From an uncultured Eubacteriales bacterium (lineage in GTDB: Bacteria > Bacillota > Clostridia > UBA1381 > UMGS1253), in contig CABUKE010000006.1 in the NCBI GenBank assembly GCA_902492065.1, positions 49,038 through 113,037 on the forward strand: DNA of 64,000 nucleotides. Reading direction: 5' to 3'. Each line of letters starts with the position of its first letter. The first letter of the stretch is position 1. The notes below the pieces were generated by a model. The model was given only the letters and a program-made list of their open reading frames with translations. It was not told the DNA's origin and made no database searches. The translations under genes were made by a program, and so were the position numbers. Positions 17,931-26,857 of this stretch are shown here, piece after piece.

Positions 17931-19058
17931 CTATTCGTGTAGCATTTGCGCGTACTTGCCCGGTGCAATTCCAAATTGCTTTTTGAAGCAGCTTGAGAAA
18001 TAGTGGACGGAGGAGAAGCCAAACAGATCGGAAATCTCCGTTACCGTGTATCCACCCGACTTGAGCAGTTTTTTCGCTTTCGTAAGCTTCTGGCTGCGGA
18101 TATAGTCGGTCATGTTTCGGCCCGTCTGTTGTTTGAACAGGCGGGATATATAGGAAGGATTTACTTTAAGTGCGTCAGCCACATCCGACAGTGACAGCCG
18201 CCGCTCTAAATGTGTTTGAATATAGTCCGTGGCGCTGCGTACGAGAGGATTGGACACAGCTTCCTCTTGAATATCCGGCGCTGCGGGCAAAGGGCCGAGG
18301 CTGCGCCGCATGAGCCGCAGGATGATTTCGTGCAAGTAGCCGACCAGCATATCCGGCGAGTATTCGTCCGGACTTTCGTATTCAGTTAATATATTTGAGT
18401 ATATGGCGCGGATAATGCCGTCGGCCTGGAAGACCTTGTTTTTTAGGACATCTGCGCCCTCCAGCGTCATAGAAAAGCTGACGGTGAAAAAGGACGCGCT
18501 CTCCTGCTCCGGGACGGCCTGCATGTGCGACTGGCCTGGAAAAAAGAACATAAGCTCCCCCTGCGCGGCAGTAAAGTTTTGTCCATCGACGCGGTTTACG
18601 ACTGTGCCGCTGTCCACGTAGGTCAGCTCGTAGAAGTTATGCATTTCGGGTGTATGGCGCAGGCCGAACTCTTTTTCCTGATAGAAAAAGGTAATGATGT
18701 TGTTGATTACCAGCTTTGGCCTGCGCTGAATCGGCGAAAACATAGCCGGAGCCGGGAAGGAATGCGGATGACCGGAAATATGAGCCGTTACCATGCAGGC
18801 GCCGTCTACGGCCGTCAGGCAGAACGGAACCCCAGCGTACAGCTCGACGGGCTTATCCAGCAAAAATGCATGGACTTGCCCTTGCTGGTACACGCACAGG
18901 GCGCACAGCCCCTCCGCTGTACTCAGATATACCGGCTCAGTGTAACAGAAAAAGCGCTTTGCTGCGGTGTCGGTTATGGTAAGCGGCTCTCCCTCTTCCG
19001 GTTGTTTCAGCGTTTTTCCGAAGGGGGAAAAGGCAATCTGGTTCAAATAATGCAGCAT
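17931..19058 (-). CDS. AraC-family transcriptional regulator
   Basis: Regulator of 375 residues. Residues 1 to about 265 form a sensor region with a cupin-like part around MHNFYELTYVDSGTVVNRVDG; the last 100 residues hold the two AraC helix-turn-helix motifs (VADALKVNPSYISRLFKQQT and ISDLFGFSSVHYFSSCFKKQ, then FGIAPGKYAQ). GAGGTGG is placed 5 bases before ATG 19058. Divergent from the sugar kinase/nucleotidyltransferase pair across 154 bases, it is the natural candidate regulator of that pair. Convergent with the Tet(M)-like gene, leaving only 3 bases between stops, with no terminator visible. Confidence 0.9.
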   Translation of the reverse strand: MLHYLNQIAFSPFGKTLKQPEEGEPLTITDTAAKRFFCYTEPVYLSTAEGLCALCVYQQGQVHAFLLDKPVELYAGVPFCLTAVDGACMVTAHISGHPHSFPAPAMFSPIQRRPKLVINNIITFFYQEKEFGLRHTPEMHNFYELTYVDSGTVVNRVDGQNFTAAQGELMFFFPGQSHMQAVPEQESASFFTVSFSMTLEGADVLKNKVFQADGIIRAIYSNILTEYESPDEYSPDMLVGYLHEIILRLMRRSLGPLPAAPDIQEEAVSNPLVRSATDYIQTHLERRLSLSDVADALKVNPSYISRLFKQQTGRNMTDYIRSQKLTKAKKLLKSGGYTVTEISDLFGFSSVHYFSSCFKKQFGIAPGKYAQMLHE

Positions 19059-19212
19059 AAAACCACCTCAAGGGCAGTATACCGGAAAGACAGACAAAAA
19101 ACAAGAGAAAAAGTATATATTTTATAAAAAAATAGCAAAAAAACATAAATACACAACATTGGAATCATGATATCATATATAAGATTAAGAAAACTCGGGA
19201 GGAACAAAATAT

Positions 19213-20340
19213 ATGCGTGAGGTGCTCTGCTCGACCCCATCGAGAATATGCCTGTTTGGCGAGCATTTGGACTATCTGGGGCTGGAAGTGATTGCGTCTG
19301 CGATTGACCTGCGCTTTAGCGCGCATGTCCGTCCGCGTACTGACGGAATGGTATACTTGAAGATTCGTGACTCAAAGCTCGGGGAGCTGAATGTGGAGAA
19401 TACGGCGGGGCAGTATCAGGAGCGCACGTTTGACCTAGGCCAGCCAATTGTCTATGACAAAAAGCGCGACTATATCAAAAGCGTGTTTCAGGTGCTCCTG
19501 CGCGAGGGATACTCACTGCGCTGCGGCTTTGACATAAAAATGGACTCGACCATCCCGATAGGGAAGGGGATGTGTTCTTCCTCCACGATGGTCGTAGTTC
19601 TGGTTAAGGCACTGCTGGAGGCGATTGAGCACCCGCATGCGGACGACGCGCCGCGGATCGCATATTTGAGCTTTCTGTCCGAGGTGGCGGAGTTCCACGA
19701 GCCGGGCGGGATGATGGATCACTATGCGTCTGCACTTGGGTCTTTGGTGCATATTGACTTTGCAGAAGGAGCGAAGGCAACGCCCATCCGGGCGGAAATA
19801 CCCGGTTGCTTTGTCCTGTTCGACACCTTACAGGCAAAGGATACGACGCGCGTGCTGGCGGAGTCGAAGGTGCCTGTGCTGGAGGCGGTGGAGCAGCTCC
19901 GCCCCTTTGGAATTCATACGGTACGGGATTACATCACATGTGACCGGCAGGAGGAGTGCCTCGCCGCGCTTGACGCGTTTCACCGACGCAAGCTGTGCAC
20001 GGCAGTGGATAACTATGAAATCTTGCAGCAGGCAAAGCGCCTGCTTTCGGGCGAAGGACCGGTGGACGAGGTACAGCTCGGTGCGCTTTTGCGCCGCCAT
20101 CATGCGAACCTGCGCGACGGGCTTGGAATTTCGACCGATATCATGGAGAAGATATTTTCCGTTGCATACGGGAACGGCGCGCTCGGCGGAAAGCTAAACG
20201 GCAGCGGTGGAGGTGGATGCTTGTATGTATATGCACGCCAGGTGGACGCGCCGCGGATACTGGCGGCGGTGGAAGAAATGGGGTATCCGGGCCGGATTTT
20301 AAAGATGGATACCGGCGCGCGGCTTGATAAGGTGTTTTAA
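19213..20340 (+). CDS. GHMP-family sugar kinase, galactokinase-like
   Basis: Cytoplasmic ATP-dependent kinase of 375 residues expected to phosphorylate a sugar at C1. It shows the galactokinase-type N-terminal signature SRICLFGEHLDYLG (about 10-23), the GHMP ATP-binding motif PIGKGMCSSS (about 115-124) and the C-terminal GGKLNGSGGGG loop. GGGAGGAA lies 9 bases before ATG 19213. The next gene, 33 bases on, encodes a sugar-1-phosphate uridylyltransferase type protein, so the pair reads as sugar to sugar-1-P to UDP-sugar. The exact sugar (galactose, N-acetylhexosamine, galacturonate) cannot be told from sequence. Confidence 0.88.
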   Translation: MREVLCSTPSRICLFGEHLDYLGLEVIASAIDLRFSAHVRPRTDGMVYLKIRDSKLGELNVENTAGQYQERTFDLGQPIVYDKKRDYIKSVFQVLLREGYSLRCGFDIKMDSTIPIGKGMCSSSTMVVVLVKALLEAIEHPHADDAPRIAYLSFLSEVAEFHEPGGMMDHYASALGSLVHIDFAEGAKATPIRAEIPGCFVLFDTLQAKDTTRVLAESKVPVLEAVEQLRPFGIHTVRDYITCDRQEECLAALDAFHRRKLCTAVDNYEILQQAKRLLSGEGPVDEVQLGALLRRHHANLRDGLGISTDIMEKIFSVAYGNGALGGKLNGSGGGGCLYVYARQVDAPRILAAVEEMGYPGRILKMDTGARLDKVF

Positions 20341-20372
20341 TGGTTTATGATGATAGAATGGAGGCTGGAAGT

Positions 20373-21104
20373 ATGAAGGCAATTGTTTTGGCGGCAGGAA
20401 AGGGGAAGCGCCTGCAAAGTGAAAAGTTTAATCTGCCAAAGGTACTGCGGGAGGCAAACGGGAAACCGTTGATTTCGCATGTGTTGGGGCATATCGACTT
20501 TATTGACAGGCAGGACACGGTTATCGTCGTGGGATACATGAAGGAAAAGGTCATGGAGCAGGTGGGCGATGCGTACCGCTACAGCGTACAGGAGGAACAG
20601 AAGGGAACCGGGCACGCAGTACAGTGCGCGAGCGGACAGTTTGACGGCTATGACGGCGATGTGCTGATTCTGTATGGTGACATGCCATTGGTACGGCGGG
20701 AAACATATCAGGCCATTATTGAGAAACACCGGGAGAGTGGGGCAGACTGTACACTTTTGACTGCTGTAGTAGATGATCCGCCGGCCTATGGCAGGATTGT
20801 ACGGGACAAGGATGGCGCGGTGCAGGCGATTGTGGAGGACAAGGACTGCAACGAGGAGCAGAAGAAGATCAAAGAGCTCAATGTCGGAATCTATGTGTTT
20901 AAAGCGCCGCTGTTGTTTGAAGAACTTAAAAAGCTGAAAAACAGCAATGCGCAGGGCGAGTATTACCTCACCGATATGCCGATGATTTTTCTTTCAGAAG
21001 GGAAAAAGGTGGAAACGTATTCGATTGATTCGCTTACGGAAATTTATGGGGTAAATACGCTCGAAGACCTCGCGTTTTGTGAAAAGGAACTGGCAAAACG
21101 GTAA
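20373..21104 (+). CDS. GlmU-type nucleotidyltransferase domain protein (no acetyltransferase domain)
   Basis: Sugar-1-phosphate nucleotidyltransferase of 243 residues, matching only the uridylyltransferase half of GlmU. Motifs: LAAGKGKRL (6-14), GTGHAV (78-83), YGDMPL (101-106), NVGIYVF and NAQGEYYLTD, the last being nearly diagnostic for GlmU-like UDP-GlcNAc pyrophosphorylases. The left-handed helix acetyltransferase domain of bifunctional GlmU is absent. ATG 20373 has TGGAGG eight bases upstream. With the preceding GHMP kinase it forms an apparent two-step salvage route to an activated sugar. A terminator follows at once. Confidence 0.88.
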   Translation: MKAIVLAAGKGKRLQSEKFNLPKVLREANGKPLISHVLGHIDFIDRQDTVIVVGYMKEKVMEQVGDAYRYSVQEEQKGTGHAVQCASGQFDGYDGDVLILYGDMPLVRRETYQAIIEKHRESGADCTLLTAVVDDPPAYGRIVRDKDGAVQAIVEDKDCNEEQKKIKELNVGIYVFKAPLLFEELKKLKNSNAQGEYYLTDMPMIFLSEGKKVETYSIDSLTEIYGVNTLEDLAFCEKELAKR

Positions 21105-21110
21105 TCTATG

Positions 21111-21152
21111 AAAAAGGACTGCAATGCAATTTGGCAATGCAGTCCTTTTTTA
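21111..21152. terminator. Rho-independent terminator
   Basis: AAAAAGGACTGCA (21111-21123) pairs with TGCAGTCCTTTTT (21138-21150) around a 14-base loop. It ends the kinase/nucleotidyltransferase operon and, from the other side, the DUF4358 gene. Confidence 0.9.
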
Positions 21153-21159
21153 TTATATT

Positions 21160-21648
21160 TTACTGTAAACCGTATTCACTGCAGATGGAACGCGCAGTAT
21201 CGTCCGATTCGGCGGGCACGCACAGTACAACTGTGGTATCCCGGCCAGCCACAACCGCCTGTTCCAGTTTGGGAATCTCAGTTGGAATATAATTTTCAAA
21301 GCTTTGCTTTTGGTCGGCAATACGCGCTTCAGCCGCTGCGCGGATCCTGTCGGCTGCCTCCGTATTCGCGGCTTCAAAGACAGCTACCTCCTCTGCGGTT
21401 GCACCCGTTCCAGTATATACTGCGCTGGCGGCCACGTCGGTTCCACTGACTTTATACAGCGCGAGCGCGACCTCCGGCGCAAGCGGCTGCAACTCATCGG
21501 TGAAAGTTTGCTCCGTCAGAAAGCGGGAGACCAGTGTATTCACATCCGGCAGGGCGGCCTCCTGGCTGGCGCATCCGCACAGGAGACAGATAAGCGCAAG
21601 CGCCATACAGCATAAGGTGAGGAAAGCTTTAAAAATTTTTCTCAACAT
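21160..21648 (-). CDS. DUF4358-type lipoprotein
   Basis: Putative lipoprotein of 162 residues. ATG 21648 follows AAGGAGAAG; a longer upstream reading lacks a site and runs into the previous gene. A hydrophobic signal ends at LLCGC, with C26 as probable lipidated cysteine. The remaining domain, with ADRIRAAAEARIADQKQSFE and SFENYIPTEIPKLEQAVV phrases, matches DUF4358 (PF14270) as I recall it. It starts 13 bases after the SGNH hydrolase gene. In related Clostridia this pair often sits with an MBOAT acyltransferase, which is missing here. A role in wall or capsule acylation is inference. Confidence 0.78.
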   Translation of the reverse strand: MLRKIFKAFLTLCCMALALICLLCGCASQEAALPDVNTLVSRFLTEQTFTDELQPLAPEVALALYKVSGTDVAASAVYTGTGATAEEVAVFEAANTEAADRIRAAAEARIADQKQSFENYIPTEIPKLEQAVVAGRDTTVVLCVPAESDDTARSICSEYGLQ

Positions 21649-21661
21649 TGGCAACTTCTCC

Positions 21662-22492
21662 TTAAAGATTTGCTGAAATATAATGATACCATTCAACGCA
21701 GTATTTCTGTTTCAGGTGGATGCCGTCCACAGAAGCATCCGCGAGAAGCGCGCCTGTGCTGTCCGTCATGACCGAAGATACATCCAGGTAGTGCGCGCCC
21801 GTTTCCTCTGCTACCTGTGCAATTTTCCCGTTATACTGCTGGATATCGTAGTTATTGAACACCCGGTCTGTGGAGGAACGCTCCTCCGTTACGGGCAGAA
21901 TCGCCTGCATATAAATTTCTGCATTCGGCTGAATTTCACGGATTGTATCAATAAGACGGCCATACCGCTGGGCAAACACATCAGCATTGTCCCAGCCAAG
22001 CTCGTTGAGGCCAAGAATCAATACTACCCGGTTATATTGTTTTTGCTTCAGTGCATCCAGAATCGTGGTCTTTCCAGTCGGCGTATCGGCTACTTTGTCG
22101 GTTGCAATGTCTTTGATTCGCAGGCCGCGCTCATAGTAAAACGTAGCGCCCTGAATACCGGAATAGAGGTAAAACCCCTCCGCCATGGAATCCCCAATGA
22201 ACACCGTATCGCTGAAATCGCCTTCCGCCGGAGCAAGGGGTTCCAGCGTGCTTTGGGGCTCGGCAACTTCTTCCATGGGCGGCGGGGACGGCACAGCCGG
22301 GGGAGGACTGGCCTGTGTCATATCCGGTGTTGGCGTCGGCTCCGACGCTTTTGTACCGCCGAATGTTGCGGTTCCAATGAGGTTGGAAAGAGTCAGCAGC
22401 AGTGTTACGGAAACCAATATACAGCAAAGCGCAAGGATACTGTATAATCGTTTTTGCCGGCGCCTTTTTCTTCTGAGTATCCGTCTGTTCAT
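21662..22492 (-). CDS. Membrane-anchored SGNH/GDSL hydrolase
   Basis: Extracytoplasmic esterase-type protein of 276 residues: a very basic N-terminus, one membrane segment (about 17-40), a Pro/Thr-rich linker (50-90) and an SGNH domain. Catalytic blocks are visible: GDSM with S102, GLNE with N163 and DGIH with D256 and H259. ATG 22492 has AGAGGAGG ten bases upstream; an in-frame ATG at 22522 has no good site. It is co-oriented and nearly contiguous with the DUF4358 lipoprotein. Likely substrate: an O-acetylated surface glycan, as for other membrane SGNH proteins; this is not shown by the sequence. Confidence 0.85.
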   Translation of the reverse strand: MNRRILRRKRRRQKRLYSILALCCILVSVTLLLTLSNLIGTATFGGTKASEPTPTPDMTQASPPPAVPSPPPMEEVAEPQSTLEPLAPAEGDFSDTVFIGDSMAEGFYLYSGIQGATFYYERGLRIKDIATDKVADTPTGKTTILDALKQKQYNRVVLILGLNELGWDNADVFAQRYGRLIDTIREIQPNAEIYMQAILPVTEERSSTDRVFNNYDIQQYNGKIAQVAEETGAHYLDVSSVMTDSTGALLADASVDGIHLKQKYCVEWYHYISANL

Positions 22493-22750
22493 CTGCTTTC
22501 TGCCTCCTCTCATATCGTTCATCCATTAGACTTCCATGCAGTCAAAAAAGTTTTAAAATTCGACAAAAAAATCAGAAAAGTTTTACGCCATATTGGCAGG
22601 AAAAATCAGCAATAAAACCTATGCAGGAAATGGACGCTTTCCCGCAGACCGTCTATCTGTGCCTAATCTAAATTATACTACGAAATTTTTTTGAAAGGAA
22701 GTACACAGCGGAAAAATTTTTTAAAAGGGCTATATAATTTTCGGATTATC

Positions 22751-22759
22751 TGCTATAAT
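22751..22759 (+). promoter_or_regulatory. Extended -10 element upstream of hflX
   Basis: TGCTATAAT fits the extended -10 form TGnTATAAT; no convincing -35 hexamer lies 17 bases upstream. The distance to the hflX start codon is about 33 bases. Confidence 0.55.
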
Positions 22760-22792
22760 AAGACTATCTTTGAGAAGTACGAGGAACATGCC

Positions 22793-24070
22793 ATGTATGA
22801 AACGGAACAAAAGATAGAAAAAGCAATTCTTGCCGGCGTACACACGGGGAGCGGCGACGCGCTCAGCGACACGACGGAGGAGTCGATTGCCGAGCTGGAG
22901 GAGCTGGCACGGACGGCCGGCGTCGAGGTTGTGGGCTATCTGGTGCAGAACAAAAAGTCACCGGACGCCGCGACGTATATCGGCGATGGGAAGCTGGACG
23001 AACTAAAAGCCGCGGCCGACGAGCTGGGGGCGGAAACGGTGATTTTTGACGACGAGCTTTCCCCTGTGCAGGTACGCAACATCTCCGACCATTTAGGGTG
23101 CAAGGTGATCGACCGCACGACCCTGATTCTTGACATTTTTGCCATGCGCGCGGCGACAAAAGAGGGCAAAATTCAGGTCGAGCTGGCACAGCTTCGCTAT
23201 ATGCTACCGCGCCTGACGGGAATGGGGCAGGCGTTGTCGCGGCTCGGCGGCGGCATTGGCACGCGCGGCCCGGGCGAAACAAAGCTCGAAACGGACCGGC
23301 GGCATATCCGGCGGCGGATTGAGTTTCTGTCCGACGAGCTCAGAGAAGTGGAGAAGCACCGCAGCCTGCTGCGTGCGCGGCGCAAAAAGGACAACAAGAC
23401 CGTGGTTGCGCTCGTCGGCTATACGAATGCGGGCAAGTCCACGCTGCTGAACCTGCTGACCGGGGCGCAGGCGCTGGCGGAGAACAAACTGTTCGCCACA
23501 CTTGACCCGACCCAGCGCAGCCTTACGCTCTCCGACAACCGGGAGCTTCTGCTCGTTGACACGGTTGGCTTTATCCGAAAGCTGCCGCACCACCTTGTTA
23601 AAGCGTTCAAGTCCACGCTAGAGGAGGCGGCGCTGGCCGACGTGTTGCTGCATGTAATCGACGTGTCAAACGACGAATATCAGAGCCATATCGCTGTTGT
23701 TGAGCAGATTTTGGAGGAGCTTGGCGCAGGTGGAAAGCCGACAATTGCCGTATTGAACAAAATGGATTTGGCACAGGATAAAGTTGTTCCAAACACGATT
23801 GCTTCCTGTGTGCGGACCGTGCCCATATCCGCCGTTCAGCAGACGGGCATTGACGCACTGCTCGAGGCCATTGAGGAGGTTGCGCCGGGAAGAAAGCGGG
23901 AGGTGTCGCTCTGTATCCCGTACAGTGCGGCGCGGCTCGTGTCTGAGCTGCATGAAAATCAGGTTGTCCTGCATGAAGAATACGCAGAGGCGGGCGTACT
24001 TGTTACCGCGCTTGTTGACGCGGTATGTTATAACACGGTGCGCCAATACGTGACGGACAGGCAGGTGTAG
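22793..24070 (+). CDS. hflX: GTPase HflX
   Basis: Ribosome-associated GTPase that splits stalled 70S ribosomes, for example after heat stress. 425 residues. The N-terminal HflX domain includes SPDAATYIGDGKLDEL, then a coiled-coil linker with the RGPGETKLETDRR signature, then the G domain with GYTNAGKST (G1), DTVGF (G3) and NKMD (G4). ATG 22793 follows GAGGAA by 6 bases; upstream in-frame codons are not coding-like. The next gene begins 3 bases after the stop, so hflX and the YigZ gene form an operon. Confidence 0.95.
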   Translation: MYETEQKIEKAILAGVHTGSGDALSDTTEESIAELEELARTAGVEVVGYLVQNKKSPDAATYIGDGKLDELKAAADELGAETVIFDDELSPVQVRNISDHLGCKVIDRTTLILDIFAMRAATKEGKIQVELAQLRYMLPRLTGMGQALSRLGGGIGTRGPGETKLETDRRHIRRRIEFLSDELREVEKHRSLLRARRKKDNKTVVALVGYTNAGKSTLLNLLTGAQALAENKLFATLDPTQRSLTLSDNRELLLVDTVGFIRKLPHHLVKAFKSTLEEAALADVLLHVIDVSNDEYQSHIAVVEQILEELGAGGKPTIAVLNKMDLAQDKVVPNTIASCVRTVPISAVQQTGIDALLEAIEEVAPGRKREVSLCIPYSAARLVSELHENQVVLHEEYAEAGVLVTALVDAVCYNTVRQYVTDRQV

Positions 24071-24073
24071 CGG

Positions 24074-24697
24074 ATGAAGCCGGTTTATAAAACAATTGCG
24101 GGTGAGGCAAGTGCCTCCATGATTGAGCGGCGCTCGCGTTTTATTGCGACGGCGCGGCCTGCTGCCACGGAAGAAGAGGCACTTGCGCTGATTGCGCAGA
24201 TGCGCGCGCAGTATCACGACGCGACGCACAACGTATATGCCTATATCATTGGCGAGAATAACATTATGCGCTACAGTGACGACGGTGAGCCGTCCGGCAC
24301 GGCGGGTGTGCCGGTGCTTGAGGTGCTCCGCAAGGAGGGGCTGATCGACATTGCCGTGGTGGTGACGCGCTACTTTGGCGGGATACTGCTCGGCGCGGGA
24401 GGGCTGGTACGCGCGTACGGTGCGTGTGCGAAGCTGGGGATTGACGCGGCCGGCATTGTGACGCGGACGCTGTGCGACATTGTGCGTCTCGACTGCGACT
24501 ATGCGACATTTGGAAAAGTGCAGTACGAAACATTGGGCGGCGGCTACCGAATCAAGGACACGGTCTATGGCGGAGAGGTCAGTTTCTATGTATATACGAA
24601 GGTCGAAGAAACGCAGCAATACATAGAGAAAATGTGCGACCTGACGAATGCGCGTGTGCTGTGTGAAGTTGTCGGGCGCGAGTATATTGACTTATGA
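24074..24697 (+). CDS. YigZ/IMPACT family protein
   Basis: Cytoplasmic protein of 207 residues of the UPF0029 (IMPACT/YigZ) family, linked to translation control and possibly RNA binding. The N-terminal domain carries the diagnostic DDGEPSGTAGVPVLEVL, RYFGGILLGAGGLVRAYG phrases; the C-terminal part is the small EF-G-like domain. The ribosome site is weak (GGCAGGTG). It directly follows hflX, which also acts on ribosomes, so a shared translation-stress role is reasonable inference. Confidence 0.92.
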   Translation: MKPVYKTIAGEASASMIERRSRFIATARPAATEEEALALIAQMRAQYHDATHNVYAYIIGENNIMRYSDDGEPSGTAGVPVLEVLRKEGLIDIAVVVTRYFGGILLGAGGLVRAYGACAKLGIDAAGIVTRTLCDIVRLDCDYATFGKVQYETLGGGYRIKDTVYGGEVSFYVYTKVEETQQYIEKMCDLTNARVLCEVVGREYIDL

Positions 24698-24736
24698 AAT
24701 ATTTGTTAATAAACTGAAAATTGACGTATAATTCTA

Positions 24737-24765
24737 TTGACAGATGCGGAAAAATAAAATATGAT
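24737..24765 (+). promoter_or_regulatory. Sigma-A promoter of trxA (a second one may lie just upstream)
   Basis: TTGACA (24737-24742), 17-base spacer, TATGAT (24760-24765). A second possible promoter uses TTGTTA at 24703-24708 and TATAAT at 24727-24732 with an 18-base spacer, so thioredoxin may be expressed from tandem promoters. Confidence 0.78.
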
Positions 24766-24803
24766 TAGAATAAATAAAAGGTAAGATAAAGGAGGGTATC
24801 AAA

Positions 24804-25130
24804 ATGGGAAACAATGTCATTCAGATAACAAAGGATAATTTTGAAAGTGAAGTGCTCGGTTCCAGCGTGCCGGTGCTCGTGGATTTTTGGGCCACGTGGT
24901 GCGGACCATGTAAAATGGTGTTGCCGATTATTGACGAGTTAGGCGACGACTTTGCGGGGCGCGCAAAGGTCGGTAAGATCAACGTGGACGAGCAGATGGA
25001 ACTTGCGCAGCAGTTTAAGGTTATGACAATACCGACCATTATGATTTTCAAAAACGGAGAAGTTGTAGACAAGTCGGTAGGAGCAAAGTCAAAGGCTGAC
25101 TTTGCACAAATGCTGGAGAGCCAGCTCTGA
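24804..25130 (+). CDS. trxA: Thioredoxin
   Basis: Cytoplasmic dithiol reductase of 108 residues with the classic active site WCGPC (C33 and C36) and the cis-proline region MTIPTIMIF. An AAAGGAGGG site precedes ATG 24804 by 6 bases. It is a single-gene transcription unit with its own promoter and terminator; no thioredoxin reductase gene is in the window. Confidence 0.97.
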   Translation: MGNNVIQITKDNFESEVLGSSVPVLVDFWATWCGPCKMVLPIIDELGDDFAGRAKVGKINVDEQMELAQQFKVMTIPTIMIFKNGEVVDKSVGAKSKADFAQMLESQL

Positions 25131-25144
25131 TTGTAATATAAAAT

Positions 25145-25184
25145 AAAGGGGGTGGCACGGGCCATGCCCCCTTTTGATTTTTTG
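25145..25184 (+). terminator. Rho-independent terminator of trxA
   Basis: GGGGG / CCCCC stem extended by a GGC / GCC pair with a small bulge, followed by TTTTGATTTTTT. The following gene's ribosome site begins right after it. Confidence 0.75.
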
Positions 25185-25202
25185 CGGCAGGAGGGGAGTT
25201 TC

Positions 25203-26837
25203 ATGAAAAAAAGGTACAGGACAATCTTATGTGTTATGTTGGCGGTTATGTTGGCAGCGGGTGGGTGCCTGCCTGCATTGGCAGGAAGTATGGACTCCTT
25301 TGTGAAACAGCGGGAGTACATAGACGGTACCTTTACGGATATCAGCGAGAGCGACTGGTTTTACAGCGAGGTTGTCAACGCATACGAGTATGGAATTGCG
25401 AATGGGACAAGCGAGGACAAGTTCCAGCCGTATGATTTGGTCAGCGTGGCGGAGGTGATTGCGTTTGCCGCGCGGATACACAGTATTTATGAGGCGGACG
25501 GAGCAGACTTTACTGCATCGGAGGACGAAGCATGGTATGCGCCGGCTGTGGAATATGCAGTGGAGAACGGCCTGATTGAGGAAGATGCGTTTAAAAACAG
25601 TTATGAGAAACCAGCGACACGGGCGCAGAACGCCTATATTTTGGCAAACAGCTTGCCGTTTACAGAGTTTTCGAACATTAACATCAGTATCAGTGCTCTG
25701 CCGGATGTGGCGGTTACCGACGAATACTATAACGAGATTATTATGTTGTACCGGGCGGGCGTACTATCTGGCAAGGACGAGTATGGGACGTTTTCTCCGA
25801 CAGAGAATATAACCCGTGCGGAAACAGCCGCAACGCTCAACCGCATTGTTGACCCGTCGCAGCGGCGGACATTCACACTTACGCCGTATCCATCCGGAAA
25901 TGATTTACAGCAGACGACAGAATATGACGCAGTCGCAGTGGCGAGCCAGGCAAGCCCGGCTGTGTTCTATATCGAAATTTACGACAGAAACCAGCGGGCG
26001 CTCGGCTCCGGGAGCGGGTTCTTCATTGCGGAGGACGGTACGGCGGTGACGGATTATCACGTTATTGAGAACGCCTATTATGCGAAGGTCAAGACCACGG
26101 ACGGCAATGTGTACGACGTGACGAGCGTGATCGGTTATGATGAGGCGAACGACCTTGCGATCCTTCAGGTTGACGGCAGCGGCTTCCCGTATCTGGAGCT
26201 GGCTGACTCGGACGAAGTAAAGAACGGGCAGGCAATCTTCTGCGTCGGCAGTCCGCTGGGACTGGAAAACAGTATATCGGAAGGCCTGGTTTCAAATTCG
26301 CTGCGTACCATTAACGGCCAGGCATATATCCAGATTACAGCTCCAATTTCGTCGGGAAGCAGTGGTGGCGCTGTGATTGACACGAGCTGCCGAGTTATCG
26401 GTGTGTCGGCTGCCGGGATTGAGAATGGGCAGAATATTAATTTAGCCATTCCATCAAATTTGATTAACGGAGTGGTGCGCGACAAGAACATCTCCCTCTA
26501 TGATATGCAGACGATGGGGCAACAGACTGGTGCAGAGAGCGGTCAGACGTTCTTCTATGCGGATAATTCACAGGTGCCCGACTACGGCTATATCACCGGA
26601 TACGCTGAATTGGAAAACAGTTATGACGAGAACACAGGAATTATGATGCGTACGTATGAGATGAATAACAGCGCGGTCATCCGTTATTTGCAGGCGGTGC
26701 AGAGCGTCGGTTTTTCCCTGATGGGGCAACAGACCATTGGTCCGATTACAAGTATGTACTTTAGCCAGGGCGATACCATCCTCGCCATTGGGGCAGATTA
26801 TTCGAGCGGATATGTCAGAATACTGTATTATCTGTAA
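25203..26837 (+). CDS. SLH-anchored trypsin-like (HtrA/DegP type) serine protease
   Basis: Exported protease of 544 residues. ATG 25203 follows AGGAGGGG; a signal peptide ends near ALA|GS (residue 27). Residues about 37-225 form three SLH repeats (for example SPTENITRAETAATL) that would attach it to wall polysaccharide. The HtrA-type protease domain spans about 250-445: H286 in TDYHVIENA, D317 in ANDLAILQV and S387 in SGSSGGAV. There is no PDZ domain; instead a C-terminal region of about 100 residues of unknown fold follows. SLH at the N-terminus plus an HtrA core suggests surface protein quality control or processing of S-layer proteins such as those at 6-15 kb. Confidence 0.9.
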   Translation: MKKRYRTILCVMLAVMLAAGGCLPALAGSMDSFVKQREYIDGTFTDISESDWFYSEVVNAYEYGIANGTSEDKFQPYDLVSVAEVIAFAARIHSIYEADGADFTASEDEAWYAPAVEYAVENGLIEEDAFKNSYEKPATRAQNAYILANSLPFTEFSNINISISALPDVAVTDEYYNEIIMLYRAGVLSGKDEYGTFSPTENITRAETAATLNRIVDPSQRRTFTLTPYPSGNDLQQTTEYDAVAVASQASPAVFYIEIYDRNQRALGSGSGFFIAEDGTAVTDYHVIENAYYAKVKTTDGNVYDVTSVIGYDEANDLAILQVDGSGFPYLELADSDEVKNGQAIFCVGSPLGLENSISEGLVSNSLRTINGQAYIQITAPISSGSSGGAVIDTSCRVIGVSAAGIENGQNINLAIPSNLINGVVRDKNISLYDMQTMGQQTGAESGQTFFYADNSQVPDYGYITGYAELENSYDENTGIMMRTYEMNNSAVIRYLQAVQSVGFSLMGQQTIGPITSMYFSQGDTILAIGADYSSGYVRILYYL

Positions 26838-26857
26838 ACAAAGGAGAAATCAAACAG

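Noticed and set aside
19160..19190. Palindrome ATGATATCAT as an AraC operator upstream of the sugar kinase
   Set aside because: AraC-family regulators usually bind direct repeats, and a single AT-rich 10-base palindrome in an AT-rich gap is weak evidence.
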